Shown piece after piece: positions 17,186-25,613 of a DNA stretch of 64,000 nt. The translations under genes and the position numbers were made by a program. The notes below the pieces were generated by a model. That model did no database searches. It saw nothing but the letters and a program-made list of their open reading frames with translations, and was not told where the DNA came from. How positions within the stretch are numbered: the first letter of the stretch is position 1; each line of letters begins with the position of its first letter. This DNA comes from Allobosea sp. CRIB-10 (GTDB lineage Bacteria > Pseudomonadota > Alphaproteobacteria > Rhizobiales > Beijerinckiaceae): NCBI RefSeq assembly GCF_900112185.1, contig NZ_FOKP01000019.1:1-64000 (forward strand), read 5' to 3'.

Positions 17186-18465
17186 GCGGCGTCGAGCGCC
17201 TGGGCGAGATCCGAGATCAGGTCCTCGATGTTCTCGATGCCGACCGAGATGCGGATCAGCGCGTCTGTGAGGCCGATCTCCTCGCGCAGCTCCCGGGCGA
17301 CGCCGGAATGGGTCATCGCGGCCGGATGCGAGACCAGCGTCTCGGTGCCCCCGAGGCTGACCGCGAGCTTCATGATCTGGAGATTGTCGAGCACGGCGAA
17401 GGCTTCCTTCTCGCCGCCCTTGACGTCGAAGGCGAAGGTCGAGCCCGGCTCGACGCATTGCCGGTCGAACACCGCCTTGCGCGGATCGCCTTCGGCGAGA
17501 TCGCCGAGATAATGGACCTTGGCGATCTTCGGGTGCTTGCGCAGATAGTCGGCGACCTTGCGGCCGTTCTCGTTGGCGCGGTGCATGCGGATGTCGAGGG
17601 TCTCGAGCGAACGCATCAGCATCCAGCAGGAGTTCGGATCGAGCTGTGTGCCGAGCGAGCCGCGCCAGCTCTTCACCTGCCGCACCAGCGCCTTTGAGCC
17701 GCTGATCGAGCCGCCGACGAGATCGCTGTGGCCGCCGACATATTTGGTCAGCGACAGCAAGGTGAGATCGGCGCCGTGCTTCAGCGGCTTCTGGAAGATC
17801 GGCCCGAGCATGGTGTTGTCGACCACGACCGGCGGGCGATGGCCCTGGCTCTTCTCCAGCTCGTCGGCGATGGCCTTGCAGGCCGAAAGATCGACGAGAC
17901 CGTTGGTCGGGTTGGCCGGCGTCTCGACCAGGATCATCGCGACGCGACCCTTGGCGGCGGCATCCTGCGCCACCTTGCGCATCTGCGCGACGTCGACGCC
18001 GTCCGTGAAGCCGAAGGGGGTGACGCCGAAGGCGCCCATCTGGTTCTTCAGCAGCGTCTCGGTGCCGCCATAGAGCGGGCGGCTATGGACGATGGTATCG
18101 CCCGGCCGCAGGAAGGCGAAGCAGGTCGTCGCGATCGCCGCCATGCCGCTGGCGAAGACGGCGCAGGCTTCGGCCTCGTCCCAGATCGCCAAGCGATCCT
18201 CGAGAATCTCCATGTTGGGATGGTTGAAGCGCGAATAGACCAGGCCCGATTTCTCGCCCGGCTTGAGCTGGCGGCGGCCGGCGGTCAGGTCGAAGAAGTC
18301 CTTGCCCTGCTGGGCGTTCTCGAAAACGAAGGTCGAGGTCAGGAAGACCGGTGGCTTGAGCGCGCCTTCCGACATGGCCGGCGAATAGCCATAGCCCATC
18401 ATCAGGGTCTCGGGATGCAGCCGGCGATTGGCGATCCGGTCCTTGTGGTAGTTGTCGTCGCTCAT
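17182..18465 (-). CDS. trans-sulfuration PLP enzyme (cystathionine gamma-synthase family)
   Basis: 427 residues. It is a Cys/Met-metabolism PLP enzyme. The PLP lysine is Lys241 in SLTKYVGGHSD, with YSRFNHPN (78-85) and ASGMAAI (105-111) as phosphate-binding loops. At the position of the reactive Cys of methionine gamma-lyases (YGC) this protein has LYGGT (131-135), so classical methionine gamma-lyase is less likely than cystathionine gamma-synthase or a related lyase/sulfhydrylase. ATG 18465 is chosen because AGGAGG lies five bases upstream. The Lrp-type regulator at 18604 is divergent, a layout known for Met-gamma-lyase and related catabolic genes. So the reaction (synthesis versus breakdown) remains open. 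Confidence 0.85.
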   Translation of the reverse strand: MSDDNYHKDRIANRRLHPETLMMGYGYSPAMSEGALKPPVFLTSTFVFENAQQGKDFFDLTAGRRQLKPGEKSGLVYSRFNHPNMEILEDRLAIWDEAEACAVFASGMAAIATTCFAFLRPGDTIVHSRPLYGGTETLLKNQMGAFGVTPFGFTDGVDVAQMRKVAQDAAAKGRVAMILVETPANPTNGLVDLSACKAIADELEKSQGHRPPVVVDNTMLGPIFQKPLKHGADLTLLSLTKYVGGHSDLVGGSISGSKALVRQVKSWRGSLGTQLDPNSCWMLMRSLETLDIRMHRANENGRKVADYLRKHPKIAKVHYLGDLAEGDPRKAVFDRQCVEPGSTFAFDVKGGEKEAFAVLDNLQIMKLAVSLGGTETLVSHPAAMTHSGVARELREEIGLTDALIRISVGIENIEDLISDLAQALDAA

Positions 18466-18470
18466 GACTG

Positions 18471-18476
18471 CCTCCT
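18471..18476 (-). promoter_or_regulatory. ribosome binding site deciding the start of the PLP enzyme
   Basis: AGGAGG on the minus strand lies five bases before ATG 18465-18463. This rules out the longer frame beginning at 18486. Confidence 0.7.
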
Positions 18477-18603
18477 GCCCGGCCAATACGGCCTCGCGAC
18501 GTGAGCCTAGGCTGATCCTAAGGCCATTGCATGAACGATCATCTGTGCCCTAGAGCAAGATTTTGCAGCTTCCTGCTCGCAGATTAGCCTGGAGGAGCAG
18601 ATC

Positions 18604-19062
18604 ATGCTCGATACGATCGACCGCCGCATGCTCACCCTGCTGCAGGAGGATGGCCGCATCACCAATCAGGACCTGTCGGAGAAGGTCGGCCTGTCGCCGA
18701 CGCCATGCCTGCGCCGGCTGAAGCGGCTGGAGGAAACCGGCGTCATCAGAGGCTATTCGGCGATCGTCGATCCCAAGGCCTATGGCCTGCCTTTCAGCGT
18801 CTTCGTCTCGGTCCGGCTCAGCCAGCAGAACACGGAGCAGATCGCCGAGTTCGAGAGGGCGGTCGAGAACTGGCCCGAAGTGGCGGAGTGCTATCTGATG
18901 ACCGGCTCGCAGGATTATCTGCTGCGGGTGCTGACCGACGGCATCGAGGGCTATGAGCGCTTCCTGAAGCAGAAGATGACGCGATTGAAATGCGTCCAGT
19001 CGGTCGAATCCAATTTCGCGCTGGCGACGATCAAGAAACGCGTCGGCCTGCCGCCGCTCTAG
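18604..19062 (+). CDS. Lrp/AsnC family transcriptional regulator
   Basis: 152 residues, typical Lrp length. An N-terminal AsnC HTH (about 1-60: DRRMLTLLQEDGRITNQDLS, then EKVGLSPTPCLRRLKRLEETG) is followed by the RAM ligand-binding domain (about 65-150, with VSVRLSQQN and ECYLMTGSQDYLLRV). GGAGGAGCAGATC before the ATG is a strong ribosome site. It is divergent from the trans-sulfuration PLP gene across 138 bases holding an imperfect dyad (AGCAAGATTTTGCAG with CTGCT nearby), so it very probably senses an amino acid, perhaps methionine, and controls that gene. The effector is inferred. Confidence 0.92.
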   Translation: MLDTIDRRMLTLLQEDGRITNQDLSEKVGLSPTPCLRRLKRLEETGVIRGYSAIVDPKAYGLPFSVFVSVRLSQQNTEQIAEFERAVENWPEVAECYLMTGSQDYLLRVLTDGIEGYERFLKQKMTRLKCVQSVESNFALATIKKRVGLPPL

Positions 19063-19091
19063 GTGATTCGAGGAAAGAAGGCTGCAACACC

Positions 19092-19652
19092 GTGGACATC
19101 GAGATCGAAACCTCGCGACTCGTTCTGCGCCCCTGGAGCGAGGCGGACATCGAGCAGCTTACGCTTGGCCTGAACGATCTCGACGTTGCGAAGTGGCTGG
19201 CCTTCGTCCCCCACCCCTATACGGCCTCGCACGCCAGGGATTGGGTCAGCAGATGCCGGGAGATTGCGAGCGCCAGCGCCCAGCCGACTGCCTACGAATT
19301 TGCGATCGAGCTCAAGTCCGAGCTACGCGCGATCGGGGGGATCAGTCTCAACAAGATCGACCCAGCGGCCGGGACGGCTGGCGGAGGAATCTGGATCGCC
19401 AACGGTTATCAGGGCCGCGGCTATGGACGCGAAGCGTTCGACGCCAAGATCCGGTTTGCCTTTCGCGACCTCGGCCTGACGAAGCTGGTCAACGGCTATT
19501 TCGACGGCAATGAGAGCTCCTGGGCGATGCAGCGCAAATTGGGTTATCGGCCCGCCGGCGAGGTGCCGAGCCGTTGCATGGCTGACGGCCGGCAAACCAT
19601 CGAGCATGTGACGACGCTGCTGCGCAGTGACTGGCAGGGTCGTGTGGGCTGA
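19092..19652 (+). CDS. GNAT family N-acetyltransferase (RimJ/RimL-like)
   Basis: 186 residues from GTG 19092, with AAGAAGG about ten bases upstream. The beginning IEIETSRLVLRPWSEADIEQ is typical of RimJ/RimL-type acetyltransferases. GYQGRGYGREA carries the acetyl-CoA pyrophosphate loop (Q/R-x-x-G-x-G), and NESSWAMQRKLGYRPAGEVP is the motif B region. Expected activity is acetyl transfer to a protein N-terminus or small amine; the substrate cannot be read. It follows the Lrp gene by 29 bases on the same strand and may be co-transcribed. Confidence 0.85.
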   Translation: MDIEIETSRLVLRPWSEADIEQLTLGLNDLDVAKWLAFVPHPYTASHARDWVSRCREIASASAQPTAYEFAIELKSELRAIGGISLNKIDPAAGTAGGGIWIANGYQGRGYGREAFDAKIRFAFRDLGLTKLVNGYFDGNESSWAMQRKLGYRPAGEVPSRCMADGRQTIEHVTTLLRSDWQGRVG

Positions 19653-19801
19653 ACGAGCGACCGCCGCGCAAGGAACGATCCACCTCACATGCTGGCGCGG
19701 CAAGGCTGCCATGTGGTCAAGAGCGGTGGCCACCCTCCGCTCTCCCCCTAAGCTCCTCTGGCAAGGGCCGTCGGCAAAGACGGACCACACGGAGGAACAC
19801 C

Positions 19802-22234
19802 ATGAGCAGAGCAGATCGCGCCAACAGCGCAGCGTCGCTGTTTGCCATCGCCGCCGTCACGATCGCCGGATGCCTGCCCGCCAAGGCCGAGCTGTCCAGC
19901 GCGGTGAAGCGCTCCGAGCAGACGGTCGCCGGCCTGCAAGGGCCGGCGGAGTTGATCCTCGATCAATGGGGCGTGGCGCACATCTACGCCTCCTCGAGCC
20001 GAGATGCCCTGTTCCTGCAAGGCTACAACGCGGCGCGCGACCGGCTCTGGCAGATCGATCTCTGGCGCAAGCGCGGGCTCGGGCTGCTCGCCAAGGATTT
20101 CGGCCCGTCCTATGTCGCGCAGGATCGGGCCGCGCGGCTTTTCCTCTATCGCGGCGAGATGGACAAGGAATGGGCCGCCTACGGCCCCGACGCCAAGGCC
20201 TATACCGACGCCTTCGTCGCCGGCATCAACGCCCGCGTCGACGAGGTGCGCTCCGGCAAGCAGCCATTGCCGCTCGATTTCCGCGTCTCCGGCACCTTGC
20301 CGGATCGCTGGAGCGCCGAGGACGTCGTGCGCATCCGCAGCCATGGCCTGACCCGCAACGTGATGTCCGAGGTGGTGCGCGCCCGCGTCGCCTGCGCCGC
20401 CGGCATCGAGGCCGATCGCTTCCGGCGCGTGCTGGAACCGAGCGTGAAGACCAAGGTGCCGGAGGGGCTCGATCCCTGCGCGATCAAGCCGGACATCCTC
20501 GACGACTACACTCTCGCGACCCGCGAGGTCACCTTCGCTGCGCCCGGCGAGAAGCGCGCCGCGCTGGACCGCGACGCCATCTTCGCCGCGGCCGGCGACA
20601 GCGTCTCGACCATCGGCTCGAACAACTGGACGATCGCGGCGAACCGCACCGCGACCGGCCGGCCGATCCTGGCCAACGACCCGCACCGCGCCCATGGCGT
20701 GCCGTCGCTGCGCTATGTCGTGCACCTCAACGCGCCGGGTCTCTCCGTGATCGGCGCCGGCGAGCCGGCCCTCCCCGGCATCTCGATCGGCCACAACGGC
20801 GAGATCGCCTTCGGCCTGACGATTTTCGCGATCGATCAGGAGGACCTCTACGTCTACGAGACCAACCCGACCAATCCGAACCAGTATCGCTATGGCAGCG
20901 GCTGGGAGGAGATGCGGACCGTCAGCGACACGATTGAGGTCAAGGGCGAGACGCCGCGCCAGATCGAGCTGAAATTCACCCGCCACGGCCCGATCATGAA
21001 GGCCGAGCCCGACGAGAAGCGCGCCTTCGCCATCCGCACGGTCTGGTTCGAGCCGGGCACCTCGGCCTATTTCAACTCGGCCGAATACATGACCGCGAAG
21101 GACTGGGCCGGCTTCAAGAAGGCGATGGCCGAATGGGGCGCGCCATCCGAGAATCAGGTCTATGCCGACAACAAGGGCAATATCGGCTGGATCGTCGGCG
21201 GGCGGGCGCCGCAGCGGCCGAACCATGACGGCCTGCTGCCGGTGCCGGGCGATGGCCGCTATGAGTGGACCGGCTTCCTGAAGGCCGGCGAATTGCCCGA
21301 GACCTACAATCCCACGGAGGGCTTCTTCGCCACCGCCAACGAGATGAACATCCCGAAGGATCATCCGCTGCTCGCCAAGCGCATCGGCTTCGAATGGTCC
21401 GATCCCTCGCGCATCAACCGGATCAAGGCGGTGCTCGGCACCAAGACCAAGGTGACGCTCGCCGACGCAATGGCCCTGCAGAACGACGACAGCTCCGACA
21501 ACGGCCGCAAGCTCGCCGCCCTGTTGGTCCCGCTAACCTCGGACGATCCGATTACCGCTGAGGCCCTGAAGCTGGTCAAGGGCTGGAACCACGAGACCGC
21601 GGTCGACAGTGCCGCCGCCGCATTGTCGGAAGTCTGGATGAGCAAGCATCTCGGCCGGGCACTGACGGCCAAGGCCGTGCCGGAAAAGGCGCGCAGCGTG
21701 ATCGGGCCGCTCGATGTCGCGGCGGTCGTCGCTTATCTGCAAGCGCCCGACAGCGCACTCGGCGCCGATCCGAAAGCGGGCCGCGACGCCTTGCTGCTCG
21801 AGACGCTGAAAGCGGCGATGGAGGAGCTGCGCCAGTCGCTCGGGCCGGACACGGCGAAGTGGAACTGGGGCAAGCTCCACCACGCCCAGTTCGACCACGC
21901 GCTCTCGCCGCTCGCCGGCGGTCCGGATCGGGCGCAGCTCAATGTCGGGAGGCTTGCCATGGGCGGCTCGGCCTTCAGCCCGCGCGCGGCGTCTTACCGG
22001 ATCTCCGACTTCAAGGTCACTGCCGGCGCCTCGTTCCGCATGGTGCTCGACGTCGGCAACTGGGACGAGAGCCGCTTCATCAACACGCCGGGCCAGTCCG
22101 GCGACGCCTACAGCGCGCATTATCGCGATCTCGCGCCGCTCTGGGCCGCCGGCGACTACGCGCCGCTGCTCTATTCGAGGGAGGCGATCGAGAAGGCGGC
22201 ACGCTCAGTGATCGCGCTCAAGCCAGCCGGCTGA
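19802..22234 (+). CDS. penicillin acylase family Ntn-hydrolase, exported
   Basis: 810 residues. The precursor layout is that of penicillin/cephalosporin/AHL acylases. A signal peptide (about 1-29, containing IAGC, a possible lipobox with Cys24) precedes an alpha chain to about residue 272. The autocleavage site SVSTIGSNNWTIA follows, with the catalytic Ser273, Asn and Trp forming the GSNNW signature of the beta chain. HNGEIAFGLT and NDPHRAHGVPS are further family motifs. It hydrolyses an amide bond in the cell envelope; candidates are beta-lactams, acyl-homoserine lactones or cyclic lipopeptides, not decided here. ACGGAGGAACACC before the ATG is a good ribosome site. Convergent with the DUF900 hydrolase gene. 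Confidence 0.9.
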   Translation: MSRADRANSAASLFAIAAVTIAGCLPAKAELSSAVKRSEQTVAGLQGPAELILDQWGVAHIYASSSRDALFLQGYNAARDRLWQIDLWRKRGLGLLAKDFGPSYVAQDRAARLFLYRGEMDKEWAAYGPDAKAYTDAFVAGINARVDEVRSGKQPLPLDFRVSGTLPDRWSAEDVVRIRSHGLTRNVMSEVVRARVACAAGIEADRFRRVLEPSVKTKVPEGLDPCAIKPDILDDYTLATREVTFAAPGEKRAALDRDAIFAAAGDSVSTIGSNNWTIAANRTATGRPILANDPHRAHGVPSLRYVVHLNAPGLSVIGAGEPALPGISIGHNGEIAFGLTIFAIDQEDLYVYETNPTNPNQYRYGSGWEEMRTVSDTIEVKGETPRQIELKFTRHGPIMKAEPDEKRAFAIRTVWFEPGTSAYFNSAEYMTAKDWAGFKKAMAEWGAPSENQVYADNKGNIGWIVGGRAPQRPNHDGLLPVPGDGRYEWTGFLKAGELPETYNPTEGFFATANEMNIPKDHPLLAKRIGFEWSDPSRINRIKAVLGTKTKVTLADAMALQNDDSSDNGRKLAALLVPLTSDDPITAEALKLVKGWNHETAVDSAAAALSEVWMSKHLGRALTAKAVPEKARSVIGPLDVAAVVAYLQAPDSALGADPKAGRDALLLETLKAAMEELRQSLGPDTAKWNWGKLHHAQFDHALSPLAGGPDRAQLNVGRLAMGGSAFSPRAASYRISDFKVTAGASFRMVLDVGNWDESRFINTPGQSGDAYSAHYRDLAPLWAAGDYAPLLYSREAIEKAARSVIALKPAG

Positions 22235-22251
22235 CGCAACTCTGCAGGAGG

Positions 22252-22270
22252 ACGGAGGCTCGGCCTCCGT
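22252..22270. terminator. bidirectional hairpin between convergent hydrolase genes
   Basis: ACGGAGGC (22252-22259) and GCCTCCGT (22263-22270) form an 8-bp stem with a TCG loop in the 38 bases between two convergent stops. T runs are weak on both sides. Confidence 0.5.
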
Positions 22271-22272
22271 TC

Positions 22273-23274
22273 TCAGGCTCGCGCCCGGTCGATGGCGCGG
22301 CGAACGACCTGCGTCACTTCGCTGTTCGACAGGAAGAGGTCGTGGCGCAGCAGGCTCCAGCCGCGGCCGGCCGTGTCGGCGACGCGCACGCCGAGCTGCT
22401 CCAGGCGCTCGCGGTCGGCGGCGCCGGCACGGGCGACGCCGCCGGCGATGCGCGAGGAGACAGCGAGCGCCTTGTCGCCGGGATCGATGATCACGGTCAT
22501 GCGCTGGGCGATGGAGCCGAGCCGCGGCACGGTCTGCTCGAAGGCGTCGATGTCGACATCGGGCGAAGCCAGCACGACCGCGCCGATCCGGTCGGAGAGG
22601 CCCTCGAAATCACGCAACTCGCGCAGGCCTTCCAGCGTCAGGAAGCTGCCCATCGAATGCGCGACGATGTTGATCCGCCCGATCGTCGGGTTGGCGACCA
22701 GCGCCTTCAGGGTCTGGACGAAGCCGTCGCGCGACCAGAGCGCGCTCTCGCGATCATAGGCATAAGCGAGCAGCCCGCCGCCGGACGGCCAGGTGAACAG
22801 CGCCGTGCGGCCCTCGAAGGCGAGCGCATGCGAGAGCTGGCCGGCGCTGCGCGCGGCCGATTCGAAGGTCTCGTTGAAGCCGTGGACATAGAGCAGCACA
22901 TCGCGGCCGGTCGCCGCTTCGGAGAAGGCGCGAGCGGCATCGCTCGCGGTCCGGCGGGTCACGCCGAGCACAGCCCAATCACCGCTGACGACCGAACTCA
23001 CCTGCGCCGCGACGCCGCGACCCGGCGCCGACAGCCTGACCTCGGCAAACGTCAAGCCGCTGCCGCGCTCGGAGCCGAAATAAGGCGCGCGATCGCCCGT
23101 CGGCCTGCGTGTCGTCGCAACCAGCAGCTGCGGCTCCTTGCCGAAGGCTGAAGAGTCCGCCGGCCCGACGAAGGGGGAGACGGACGCTTCGCTCTGCGCG
23201 CAGCCGGCCAGTCCCGCCCCGAGCAGGGCGACGAAGGAGCGGCGTGAAACGGCGTGTCGCGAAGGCGAGGTCAC
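22273..23274 (-). CDS. DUF900-type alpha/beta hydrolase, Tat-type lipoprotein
   Basis: 333 residues. The N-terminus SRRSFVALLGAGLAGC contains both a twin-arginine motif (SRRSF) and a lipobox (LAGC, Cys25), so it is probably a lipoprotein exported by Tat. The alpha/beta-hydrolase domain has VHGFNETFESA (oxyanion region, 130-140), LFTWPSGG and the nucleophile elbow VAHSMGS with Ser207, then ASPDVDIDAF. This matches the DUF900 family of esterase-like proteins. The only plausible start in frame is GTG 23274, which lacks a clear ribosome site. It is followed upstream on the same strand by a paralogue (23357-24451), so the pair arose by duplication. Confidence 0.85.
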   Translation of the reverse strand: MTSPSRHAVSRRSFVALLGAGLAGCAQSEASVSPFVGPADSSAFGKEPQLLVATTRRPTGDRAPYFGSERGSGLTFAEVRLSAPGRGVAAQVSSVVSGDWAVLGVTRRTASDAARAFSEAATGRDVLLYVHGFNETFESAARSAGQLSHALAFEGRTALFTWPSGGGLLAYAYDRESALWSRDGFVQTLKALVANPTIGRINIVAHSMGSFLTLEGLRELRDFEGLSDRIGAVVLASPDVDIDAFEQTVPRLGSIAQRMTVIIDPGDKALAVSSRIAGGVARAGAADRERLEQLGVRVADTAGRGWSLLRHDLFLSNSEVTQVVRRAIDRARA

Positions 23275-23356
23275 TGGCGAAGTCCGGATATGGGGGTGCG
23301 CGGACCTTCTGGCCGCAAACCCTTAAGGCCAGACCAACGCGGCCAGAATTAGGCAG

Positions 23357-24451
23357 CTATTTGTCGCGGGCGGCAAAGTCCTGCGGCTCAGTGCGGCCGG
23401 CGCCGAGCGTACCGCCATCGATCCCGTCGGCACTGAGCCGCTTTCCGATCATCTGAACGACGCGCGGGGTCGTCGCGAACTTGCCGTGGTTGTAGTCGTC
23501 GCCGCTGCGATCCTTCGACAGGTCGATGATCCTTGCCCCGGCGCGGCTGAGATCGGCGACGATCTCGGTATCCTTCTCCGAGATGGCCCCGAGCCTGGCC
23601 TTGTCCCCGGCGAACTGGCGCGAGAAATCGAGCGCCCGATCATCCGAGGAGACGAAGACGGTGACCGGCCGTTTGATCGCGGCGAGCTGGGTCTTGAAGA
23701 CGTCGAGATCGATGTCAGGGGCCGCCAGCATGACGTTGCGCAGCTTGCCGCCAAAGCTGCCATCGCCGCGGATCGCCGCCTGGCGCAAGGTCTCGACCGT
23801 CAGCAGCGTTCCCATCGAGTGCGCCAGGATGTCGAAGCGGTTGGCGCCGAGATCGCGAGCGATGACGCGCAGACCCGTCTCGAGCGCATCGCGCGAGAAA
23901 TCAGCACTGTCGCGGTCATAGGGATAAGCGAAAAGCTGCGCCCGCGACGGCCAGGTGAACAGCACCGGCACGCCCTTGAAGCCGGAATCGGTGACGATCT
24001 GGGCGAAGCGGAAGGCGGCATCGGCGAAATTCGTGTTGAAGCCGTGGACGAAGACGAGCACCTCGCGGTCGGCCTGCGGCCGCTGAGCGACTGCACCCTT
24101 TACGTCTTTCAACATCTCCGGCTCGGAGAGGAGCTTGACGTCAGCGACGGTGAAATGGCTGGCCGGATCGCCGGCAGCCGTGACGCTGCCCGGGAGTTCG
24201 AGCTGGCCAACCTGATGGCTGCGGGGGATGCTGATGTCGAGCCGTGCGAAGGCAACGGCCGCGCTGCGCTCGCCGCTGAAATATTCGGGCTGCTTGGTCG
24301 AGGCGCGCGAGGTCGCGACGAAGATGCGGACTGTACCGGCGGTGTCCTCCGGCTTTGCCCCCGACACGACCAGGACGCGCGGCGGGCCGCCGCAGGCGGC
24401 AAGCACGAGCGACACCAACGAAACGACAACGAAAGACCGCAGGCTGGGCAC
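23357..24451 (-). CDS. DUF900-type alpha/beta hydrolase, lipoprotein
   Basis: 364 residues from GTG 24451 (GGAGAG about eight bases upstream); a GTG at 24487 would add 12. The short signal peptide ends in the lipobox LAAC (Cys20), so the protein is likely membrane-anchored by lipid. The hydrolase core shows VFVHGFNTNFADAAF (134-148), LFTWPSRAQLFAYPYDRDS and ILAHSMGTLL with nucleophile Ser212, then APDIDLDVF. It is a close relative of the downstream gene product, sharing each motif, but has an extra 40-residue C-terminal tail and no twin-arginine signal. The substrate is unknown; ester or amide cleavage at the envelope is inferred. Confidence 0.85.
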   Translation of the reverse strand: MPSLRSFVVVSLVSLVLAACGGPPRVLVVSGAKPEDTAGTVRIFVATSRASTKQPEYFSGERSAAVAFARLDISIPRSHQVGQLELPGSVTAAGDPASHFTVADVKLLSEPEMLKDVKGAVAQRPQADREVLVFVHGFNTNFADAAFRFAQIVTDSGFKGVPVLFTWPSRAQLFAYPYDRDSADFSRDALETGLRVIARDLGANRFDILAHSMGTLLTVETLRQAAIRGDGSFGGKLRNVMLAAPDIDLDVFKTQLAAIKRPVTVFVSSDDRALDFSRQFAGDKARLGAISEKDTEIVADLSRAGARIIDLSKDRSGDDYNHGKFATTPRVVQMIGKRLSADGIDGGTLGAGRTEPQDFAARDK

Positions 24452-24576
24452 GAAACACGCTCTCCGAACCGACGCGACTCGTCTCACCGTCCCGTCCGCT
24501 TTGCAAGACCGTGGACGGCGGATCGGTCTCCGAAAGCCTCGCTTCCGCTGCGGACACTCTCTTGCTACCAGCGGGT

Positions 24577-25551
24577 ATGGTCGACCTCACAGCGCTCGGC
24601 GATGCGATTCTCAGGGGCGAGCGCGCGGCGCTGGCGCGGGCCATCACGCTCGCCGAAAGCCGGCGCGCCGACCACCGCGAACAGGCGCAGACCCTGCTCT
24701 CACGCCTTCTCCCGCACACCGGCAAGGCGATCCGCGTCGGCATCACCGGCGTGCCCGGCGTCGGCAAATCGACCACGATCGACGCGCTCGGCAGCTATCT
24801 GACGGGCCAGGGCCACAAGGTCGCGGTGCTCGCGGTCGACCCGTCCTCGACGCGCAGCGGCGGCTCGATTCTCGGCGACAAGACCCGCATGGCGCGGCTC
24901 GCCATCGATCCGCACGCCTATATCCGCCCCTCGCCCTCCTCCGGCACGCTGGGCGGCGTCGCCGCCAAGACGCGCGAGACCATGCTGCTCTGCGAAGCCG
25001 CCGGCTTCGACGTCATCCTGGTCGAGACGGTCGGTGTCGGCCAGTCGGAGACGGCGGTCGCCGATCTCACCGACTTCTTCCTGGTGCTGATGCTGCCCAA
25101 TGCCGGCGACGAATTGCAGGGCATCAAGAAGGGCATCATCGAGCTCGCCGACATGCTCGCGGTCAACAAGGCCGACGGCGAGGGGGCGACCGCCGCGCGC
25201 GCCGCAGCGGCGCAGTACAAGGCGGCGCTGCACATCCTCGCTCCCGCGTCGACGCTGTGGTCGACGCCGGTGGTGACGATCTCCGGCCTGACCGGCGCCG
25301 GCCTCGACGCGCTCTGGGCCAAGATCGAGGAACATCGCAACCGGTTCGAGGCCAAGGGCCTTATCGCCGAGAAGCGCCGGCGGCAGGATGTTAAGTGGAT
25401 GTGGGCGATGGTGCAGGACCGCTTGCAGGCCAAGCTCCGGCACGATCCGGCCCTGAAGGCGCGCGCGCCGAAGCTGGAAGCCGCGGTCGCCGCAGGCGAG
25501 ATGGCGCCGACTGCCGCCGCCGACGAGATCGCAAAGGCGCTCGGGCTGTAA
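24577..25551 (+). CDS. meaB: methylmalonyl-CoA mutase-associated GTPase MeaB
   Basis: 324 residues, normal for MeaB/ArgK. This G-protein chaperone gates adenosylcobalamin loading and protects mutase from inactivation. The P-loop GVPGVGKST lies at 58-66, with VDPSSTRSGGSILGDKTRM, then VETVGVGQSE (switch/Walker B) and NKADGEG (the G4 NKxD element). The C-terminal helix-rich dimerisation part is complete. ATG 24577 is chosen because the frame upstream is non-coding in character; no strong ribosome site is visible. It lies 13.6 kb from mutB, so it is not in the mutase operon, although function clearly links them. Confidence 0.93.
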   Translation: MVDLTALGDAILRGERAALARAITLAESRRADHREQAQTLLSRLLPHTGKAIRVGITGVPGVGKSTTIDALGSYLTGQGHKVAVLAVDPSSTRSGGSILGDKTRMARLAIDPHAYIRPSPSSGTLGGVAAKTRETMLLCEAAGFDVILVETVGVGQSETAVADLTDFFLVLMLPNAGDELQGIKKGIIELADMLAVNKADGEGATAARAAAAQYKAALHILAPASTLWSTPVVTISGLTGAGLDALWAKIEEHRNRFEAKGLIAEKRRRQDVKWMWAMVQDRLQAKLRHDPALKARAPKLEAAVAAGEMAPTAAADEIAKALGL

Positions 25552-25603
25552 TCCGACCCAACGGCCCGCCGCGGCACGCCTCTTGAAGCCTTTCAGCCAA
25601 AAT

Positions 25604-25608
25604 GGAGG
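25604..25608 (+). promoter_or_regulatory. ribosome binding site deciding the start at 25614
   Basis: GGAGG lies five bases before ATG 25614. It overlaps the alternative in-frame ATG at 25602, which is therefore unlikely to be used. Confidence 0.65.
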
Positions 25609-25613
25609 CTCTG

